From positions 62,001 through 126,000 of the forward strand of contig CAJUDM010000006.1 in the NCBI GenBank assembly GCA_910584915.1: a stretch of 64,000 nucleotides of DNA, read 5' to 3'. The position numbers and the translations under genes were made by a program. This document shows positions 59,277-64,000 of the stretch, piece after piece. Below the pieces are notes generated by a model. It had not been told where the DNA came from. It did not search any database and saw nothing but the letters and a program-made list of their open reading frames with translations. Position 1 is the first letter of the stretch. Each line of letters opens with the position of its first letter. Origin of the DNA: an uncultured Lachnospiraceae bacterium. GTDB lineage: Bacteria > Bacillota > Clostridia > Lachnospirales > Lachnospiraceae.

Positions 59277-60302
59277 TCAAAAATCCCCGTCAACCGTCCT
59301 TCTGTTCACATACTCCACAAACCGCTCCACCTTCTCCATATTCGGATTATCCGGCAACACAGACTTTTTTGTCGCCTTCTCCAGCCTGTCCTCATAGTCG
59401 GCGAGCAGCTCGTAGAACTCGGCGGAAAATGTTTTATCCTCTCTCTGAAAACCGCCCGTCCGAATGCGCAGAAGCAGATCCACATCATCTGTTCTGTGGG
59501 TTCTGATCTCCCCCTTTTCCAGAATATCGATCGCCATCATAAAAAGGCGGATCAGATGCATCGCATGTTTGTTCAGATGATTGTCATCCTTTTTCCTGTT
59601 GCGCTTCCCGATCTTGTCGTAATCCCTGACCACATTATTCATCACGCCCAGCAGATTGTGGTAGTCCCGCAGGGGCAGATGCCGGTAAGACGCATCGATA
59701 AAAAGTTCCTTCTCGAAGTCCGAGTTTTCGGATTCATCTATGTAGATGCGGACGTCTCCCTTCCCCGCGAACGCATTCTTGCGCTCAAAATCTTCCAGCG
59801 CATTTTTGACAGAATTGTAAATATGTTTTTCCCGCTCAGGCTGAGGCATGGAGTCCCTGGCTATGGCGTTCTGGAGCCTGCGGAGCTGCGCCCCGGCGTA
59901 CCCGCCGAAGGACTTTGCCGCCCTCTTTGACAAAAACAGCCCCCTGTGGTCAAGGAGCTCCTGCCCCAGCGCCGTTTTGATCAGATACTGCTCCTCATCC
60001 AGTCCCAGAAGTTCTATGGTATTCGGATTACAGTCCAGAAGAAGCTTTACGATCTTGTTAAAAGCATATATCACAGTATCGGTGTTCTCATCCTCATACT
60101 GCTCAAACTCCGTCAGCCCCAGAAGGTCCGACGGCAGATGCAACGTGATGCCCCTGAGATCGATATCGCTTTCCGCATTGTTCGTCCCATAGGCATAACT
60201 GCCGCCGAGCCCCAGCAGGATAACGCGCCTGCCAAGCCTCGGGTGCTCACGCAGAAAATCGTATGTATTAGAACCGATCAGAGCTTTAAAATCTACTGAC
60301 AA
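59277..60302 (-). CDS. RlaP-like predicted nucleotidyltransferase (2)
   Basis: 341 residues from TTG 60302, following GAGGAGGGAG; an upstream TTG at 60329 lies before that site. GLGGSYAYGTNNAESDIDLRGI forms the nucleotidyl-transfer core, with NPNTIELLGL further on. It is paralogous in its core to the next gene but longer, with a helical C-terminal half. Substrate unknown. Confidence 0.8.
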   Translation of the reverse strand: MSVDFKALIGSNTYDFLREHPRLGRRVILLGLGGSYAYGTNNAESDIDLRGITLHLPSDLLGLTEFEQYEDENTDTVIYAFNKIVKLLLDCNPNTIELLGLDEEQYLIKTALGQELLDHRGLFLSKRAAKSFGGYAGAQLRRLQNAIARDSMPQPEREKHIYNSVKNALEDFERKNAFAGKGDVRIYIDESENSDFEKELFIDASYRHLPLRDYHNLLGVMNNVVRDYDKIGKRNRKKDDNHLNKHAMHLIRLFMMAIDILEKGEIRTHRTDDVDLLLRIRTGGFQREDKTFSAEFYELLADYEDRLEKATKKSVLPDNPNMEKVERFVEYVNRRTVDGDF

Positions 60303-60401
60303 TATAAATCTCCCTCCTCCTCTGCTCAAAGACAGAATCGCATATCGCCCGACACATCCATGCTTCCTGTACTAAACGCCTCCTGTCTGCAAATCGGGCA
60401 A

Positions 60402-61658
60402 TTAAATCCCACTCGCCCTGTACCGCGACAGCACCCGCTTCACCTCAGTCCTTTCGCCCTTACCGCCCGGCGTCCATGTCAGATCTGTCCTGAAGGGCAC
60501 GGAATACGGTCCGTCCGCATTTTTCTTCAACTGCTCAAAGATATTTCTGCGCCACGCCGCACTCTGCGCCGCATCGGCATTGCCAATCCTTACAAGCCAT
60601 GCCTCAAAGCCGGCTAGATAACTCTCCGCCATGGCGTCCCAGGAGTTAAACTGCTGCTGGATCACTTTCCCGGCGGCGGAAAATTCCCGGTCCAGCTCTT
60701 CTCTGTCTATCATTTTCACAAGATACATCATACCGAGGAGCTGCGTCGCACGGCACAGATCCCAGCCCGCGTACTCCGTATCGAAGCGTCCCGCATGCCT
60801 TTCCACCAGTTCATGTACCGTCTCGATCCCGTCCTGCCTGTTTTTGATATCCCACTGTTCCCCAAGCGCCACATTCTTAAAATTAGCCACCGCCTTCCGG
60901 CTGCCGTGGACGCCTGTGACCAAAGGCCATCCCTCCAGCATGGAGAAAGAGTGCGCCCAGATCGCAAAGGTGGAAGCGCACCAGCACTCCAGATCATTGC
61001 GCGGCAAAAGCGGGTCTCTCTTCCAGAAAACAGCGGGCGCAAACCGCCAGCGCCTTACGCCGATCACTCTGTAGAGAAGCATTACAATGACAAAAATCCA
61101 CGCGGAAGCCTTTTTCCCCAGCCCCATACCGTAATCCGCTTCCGACAGCACCGGCACATAATCTCCGTACATATCCACATAGTGATCCATAACGTAATGA
61201 TTCGCTTCATATATCAAAGCCTCCGCCGGCGCCTCCCACTCTCTCCACTCCCCAACCGGCAGGCGATAGACGCCGGCTTTGTCGGTTTTCAAAAGCGCCT
61301 TCTGGTTGATATGCGCAAAAACCTTCTCCCCGCTGGGCAGTTCGATCCGGTGATAGATAGCCTCCCCGATGCGGAATGTATCGTACTTGAGCACCGTCCC
61401 GCTTGTGATAAAGGTAAACGTGCCGAACTGTTCCATCTCCTCCACGGACTCCGCCACAGGAATATCCCCTCCCGCTTCGGTCCCCGCAGCGCCCTCCTCC
61501 AACATAACATCTTTTCGATATATCTTATAAAAGAGCGGTCCCAGAACAAATTCCACTGCCAGTGCCAGCGCGATAATAACCGGTATCAGCAGGAACATCT
61601 GGTAGATATTATCCCTGAAACCGTATATATTTTTGTTTGATATTTTGTATCTTGCCAC
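60402..61658 (-). CDS. DUF1266-like membrane protein
   Basis: 418 residues from GTG 61658; AGGAGGG directly abuts an ATG at 61664 and is better spaced for the GTG. A helix near the N-terminus (~22-43) and another at ~180-200. The C-terminal half (LARYD-like YAGWDLCRATQLLGMMYLVKMIDREELDREFSAAGKVIQQQFNSWDAMAESYLAGFEAW) resembles DUF1266. Function unknown. The leader carries MITE copy B between promoter and ribosome site. Confidence 0.75.
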   Translation of the reverse strand: MARYKISNKNIYGFRDNIYQMFLLIPVIIALALAVEFVLGPLFYKIYRKDVMLEEGAAGTEAGGDIPVAESVEEMEQFGTFTFITSGTVLKYDTFRIGEAIYHRIELPSGEKVFAHINQKALLKTDKAGVYRLPVGEWREWEAPAEALIYEANHYVMDHYVDMYGDYVPVLSEADYGMGLGKKASAWIFVIVMLLYRVIGVRRWRFAPAVFWKRDPLLPRNDLECWCASTFAIWAHSFSMLEGWPLVTGVHGSRKAVANFKNVALGEQWDIKNRQDGIETVHELVERHAGRFDTEYAGWDLCRATQLLGMMYLVKMIDREELDREFSAAGKVIQQQFNSWDAMAESYLAGFEAWLVRIGNADAAQSAAWRRNIFEQLKKNADGPYSVPFRTDLTWTPGGKGERTEVKRVLSRYRASGI

Positions 61659-61667
61659 AATCATTCC

Positions 61668-61901
61668 CTCCTGTCTCCAATGTCATTTAGTTAAGCCTTT
61701 CACCTAGCCGTGAGGAACATAAAATGCTCAAGGAGCCCGTTAAAAAACGTCGGCACTTAATAAATGCGTAATTTTCAAAGAAAATTTCGCATGAGTTTAG
61801 TGTCCGCTACGTTTTTTACCGAGCGAAAGCGTGGCGACGGAGCATTTTATGTTCCTCACGGCGTCCGGCAACCGTTAACTTAATGACATTGCTCCTGTCT
61901 C
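61668..61901. mobile_element. MITE-like element, copy B, with 10-bp target duplication
   Basis: Element 61678-61891 (214 bp), flanked by the direct repeat CTCCTGTCTC (61668-61677 and 61892-61901). In reverse orientation it matches copy A in its outer and inner inverted ends and in GGCTCCTTGAGC/ACGTTTTTTAACGGG blocks; the middle differs and contains an ATGCG..CGCAT hairpin. No coding capacity, so it would depend on a transposase elsewhere. Confidence 0.85.
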
Positions 61902-61911
61902 TCATGATTTT

Positions 61912-61939
61912 ATTATACCCGCCCATTTCCTAAAAGCAA
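61912..61939 (-). promoter_or_regulatory. Promoter of the DUF1266 gene, separated from it by element B
   Basis: Minus strand: TTGCTT (61939-61934), 16-bp spacer, TATAAT (61917-61912). Transcription from it would pass through the element before reaching the ribosome site of the gene. Confidence 0.55.
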
Positions 61940-62007
61940 GTATCAGTTCCGATTCCCACAAATTATGAATGGAATTATCTGCATACCTGTGATAAAGTAG
62001 TATTATT

Positions 62008-62814
62008 ATGAGCCTTCCCGGTGTATACAAGACCACTTTAAAAGACGGCACAATCTCCTACCGTGCCTCCATAACGCATCAGAAGAAACATATCAGCCTC
62101 GGCAGCTATCCGGAGGAAAAGACGGCTCACGCCGCTTATCTTCTGGCTTTTTCCGTCCTCTCAGATATGGCGCACAAAATCCATGACTATGAGCAGTCCC
62201 TGCCGCTCTCCTTTGAAAAATGGGTGGTGTTGATCAATCTGCGGGATAACGGGATCTATTTTGCCACGCCGATCTATCTGATGAAAACCTATTTTCTGTA
62301 CTATTTGGAGCCGGAACTGGAACTGAAATTTGATCTGGAGGACCTCTTTTACTATGCCTCCCACAAGATCATGCGGCGGGGCGGACATCTGTTTGTGGCG
62401 GACTACGGTATGCAGGTGACACTCTCCTCCCGGTACGGCATCAAAAATTACGCGGTACAGGGAAAGGATTTTCAGTTTATCAACGGCGACTCTTACGATT
62501 TTCGATATGAGAATATAAAGATACTGAACTCCTACCACGGTGTCTCCCTGATCCGGAGAAAAGGCAGCGTGCTCTACCGGGCGAGAATCCATATCAGGAG
62601 TTATTATCTGATCGGCTATTACGACAGCGCCATAGAAGCCGCCATCGCCTACAATAAAGCGGTGGACATCGTGAAAGAACGCTGTCCCGAAAAGAATTAT
62701 GAGATGAATTATATTACAGAATTAAAGGCATCCGACTACGCCGATATTTACAAGCAGGTTGCAGTATCCGAAAAAATATACTCATTTTCCGCCAAAAAAC
62801 CGTGTAAACCGTAA
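62008..62814 (+). CDS. AP2/HNH-like DNA-binding protein
   Basis: 268 residues. Two AP2-like strands-and-helix units flank a degenerate HNH-like region: GVYKTTLKDGTISYRASI...HISLGSYPEEKTAHAAYL (~5-47), KDFQFINGDSYDFRYENIKIL (~150-171, the NGD..D.R..N pattern without the usual histidines) and GVSLIRRKGSVLYRARI...YLIGYYDSAIEAAIAYNKAVD (~174-222). A homing-endonuclease relic turned regulator is a fair reading. It stands alone; no good ribosome site is visible. Confidence 0.7.
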   Translation: MSLPGVYKTTLKDGTISYRASITHQKKHISLGSYPEEKTAHAAYLLAFSVLSDMAHKIHDYEQSLPLSFEKWVVLINLRDNGIYFATPIYLMKTYFLYYLEPELELKFDLEDLFYYASHKIMRRGGHLFVADYGMQVTLSSRYGIKNYAVQGKDFQFINGDSYDFRYENIKILNSYHGVSLIRRKGSVLYRARIHIRSYYLIGYYDSAIEAAIAYNKAVDIVKERCPEKNYEMNYITELKASDYADIYKQVAVSEKIYSFSAKKPCKP

Positions 62815-62907
62815 CCGCAACCGAAAATTGCGCAATAGTTGGTGGAAGCAACCGGGGGATCTCGCTAAAATATAGTCAGAAAAACTTGAAAAGGAGAACT
62901 ACTGACT

Positions 62908-63744
62908 ATGGAAATTGCGAACTCAAATGCTCTCACACATCCCGGAGAATTTCCGAAATGGAAAATTCTGAACAGCACTACGATCAAACTGACGGCGGCT
63001 ATGCTGATGTTTATGGATCACATCCATCAGATGTTTGTATCTTTCGGCGCGCCTCTGTGGCTTACTATGGCTGGCAGGCCTGTATTTCCTCTGTTCCTGT
63101 TTGCATCGGCGGAAAGCTTTTATTACACACACAGCAAAAAGCTATACCTGAAGCGCCTTCTTTTTGCCAGTTGGGGCATGACGATCTTTACCTTTATCCT
63201 GCAAAATGTCGTTCCCAACGAATCTGTGGTTTTGATGAACAATGCGTTCAGCACCTTTTTTGTCACCGGCCTGTATATGCAGTTCTGGGACTGGTTTGCG
63301 GAAGGGATACAAAAGAAAAACAGCCGGCAGATCATAAAATCTCTCTTTTGCTGTCTTATTCCGTTTTTGTGCGCACTGCCGATATTTCTTGTGGCACTGC
63401 TGTCGGCAGATGAGAGGATTCCGTTCTTTGTGATACGCCTGCTTGCCACAATATCGTTTCTGTTCCCGAATATCTTTCTCGTCGAGGGCGGTTTTGCTTT
63501 TGTACTGCTGGGCGTTCTGTTTTATATTTTCAGAAAACACAGAGGCCTGCAGATTGCAGCGCTGCTTCTCCTGTCCGCCGCCACTTATATGGTCAGCGGC
63601 GGCTTTCAGTGGATGATGTGCCTTTCGGCAATTCCCATGGCGCTTTATAACGGAGAACGGGGAGCCAGTATGAAAAAATTCTTTTATTTGTTTTATCCGG
63701 CGCACATCGGCATATTGTACCTGATCTCGTCGGCTTTTGCCTGA
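62908..63744 (+). CDS. TraX family membrane protein
   Basis: 278 residues with about eight membrane helices. TTIKLTAAMLMFMDHIHQMF and GRPVFPLFLFASAESFYYTHSKKLYLKRLL are characteristic of TraX-like proteins, named from F-plasmid pilin acetylation but widespread as chromosomal acyltransferase-like proteins in clostridia. AAAAGGAG lies upstream. It is followed by a regulator gene in the same direction. Confidence 0.88.
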   Translation: MEIANSNALTHPGEFPKWKILNSTTIKLTAAMLMFMDHIHQMFVSFGAPLWLTMAGRPVFPLFLFASAESFYYTHSKKLYLKRLLFASWGMTIFTFILQNVVPNESVVLMNNAFSTFFVTGLYMQFWDWFAEGIQKKNSRQIIKSLFCCLIPFLCALPIFLVALLSADERIPFFVIRLLATISFLFPNIFLVEGGFAFVLLGVLFYIFRKHRGLQIAALLLLSAATYMVSGGFQWMMCLSAIPMALYNGERGASMKKFFYLFYPAHIGILYLISSAFA

Positions 63745-63771
63745 AAAATAAAGGATAGAAGGAGAAATTTT

Positions 63772-64000
63772 ATGGACACACCACGATTTTTAACCGTTTC
63801 ATTCGCCGCCCTATATATTATTTTTGTAATCGCGGCAGCCGGAGCAATGATCTACTTTTTTCTGCTGCTCGTCAAGGCATTGAAAAAATATATCAACTCT
63901 GATGAAGTGAGGAAAGAAAAGAAAGTCATCCGAAAATCTTTGGGCGAAGTACTGAAAGAAAACCGCCTCCGCTGCAAGATGACACAGGAATTTGTCTCGG
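63772..64000 (+). CDS. Membrane-anchored XRE-type regulator (3' end cut by window)
   Basis: ATG 63772 follows AGGAGAAA. One hydrophobic helix (~9-36) is followed by a basic linker and the start of a helix-turn-helix (SLGEVLKENRLRCKMTQEFVS), the usual opening of the Cro/C1-type domain. The frame runs off the end of the window. The membrane helix at the N-terminus is unusual for an XRE protein. Confidence 0.8.
   Translation, partial: MDTPRFLTVSFAALYIIFVIAAAGAMIYFFLLLVKALKKYINSDEVRKEKKVIRKSLGEVLKENRLRCKMTQEFVS

Noticed and set aside
58453..60302. MNT/HEPN toxin-antitoxin pair
   Set aside because: Both proteins are nucleotidyltransferase-like and larger than MNT antitoxins; no HEPN partner is seen.
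56289..61891. Composite transposon bounded by the two inverted elements
   Set aside because: No transposase lies between or beside them, and element B has its own target duplication.

Overview
The window reads as a chromosomal stretch of a low-to-mid GC Gram-positive anaerobe of the Lachnospiraceae type (Clostridia). The evidence is the order radC-mreB-mreC-mreD-PBP2-minC-minD-minE-rodA-mgsA-dacF, followed by yggS-sepF and aroB-lspA-rluD, strong AGGAGG ribosome sites with frequent TTG/GTG starts, and FtsX-type ABC modules with two-component systems. This placement is inference from gene content. I saw no rRNA, tRNA, CRISPR array, complete IS element or prophage.

Region by region. 1-5 kb (+): a glycosyltransferase cut by the window edge and fused in frame to an acetyltransferase, a membrane-anchored subtilisin-like protease, a rhomboid protease and a PLP-dependent methionine gamma-lyase-like protein. 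5-22 kb (+): the rod-shape, Min and division block, with a divergent MreB, a PBP2 carrying a very large insert, a small P-loop protein, an HlyD-like protein, YggS and SepF, then aroB, lspA and rluD. 22-28 kb: a conserved hypothetical, CstA peptide/pyruvate transporter, a metallophosphoesterase (-), a secreted repeat+CAP protein, a small membrane protein and a cytidylate-kinase-like protein. 28-40 kb: flotillin, Dtd, an AI-2E-family permease (all -), a TtcA-like PP-loop protein and tyrosine recombinase (+), an ACT-domain protein, phenylacetate-CoA ligase, threonine synthase and a SleB-like hydrolase (all -), and a YitT protein (+).

40-49.4 kb (-) is the most novel part. It looks like one operon that starts with a LytTR response regulator and a GHKL histidine kinase and continues with six unfamiliar proteins without signal peptides. 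Two share an N-terminal MSI.GI...GY..TAGY motif, two are paralogous over a central domain, and one carries an internal duplication. A LytTR-style pair of direct repeats lies upstream.

49.5-58.3 kb (-) holds two FtsX/MacB-type ABC permease+ATPase pairs with an OmpR-type regulator and a two-helix kinase of the Bce type. Three TACAG repeats spaced 11 bp sit just upstream of a promoter for the first pair. 58.4-61.7 kb (-) holds two RlaP-like nucleotidyltransferases and a DUF1266-like membrane protein. Two inverted copies of a roughly 215-bp palindromic element without coding capacity (MITE-like) lie at 56.3-56.5 and 61.7-61.9 kb; the second has a 10-bp target duplication and sits in the 5' leader of the DUF1266 gene. 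62-64 kb (+): an AP2/HNH-like DNA-binding protein, a TraX-family membrane protein and the start of a membrane-anchored XRE-type regulator.

All positions, motifs and repeats were read by eye; family names rest on recognised motifs and gene order and not on database searches.
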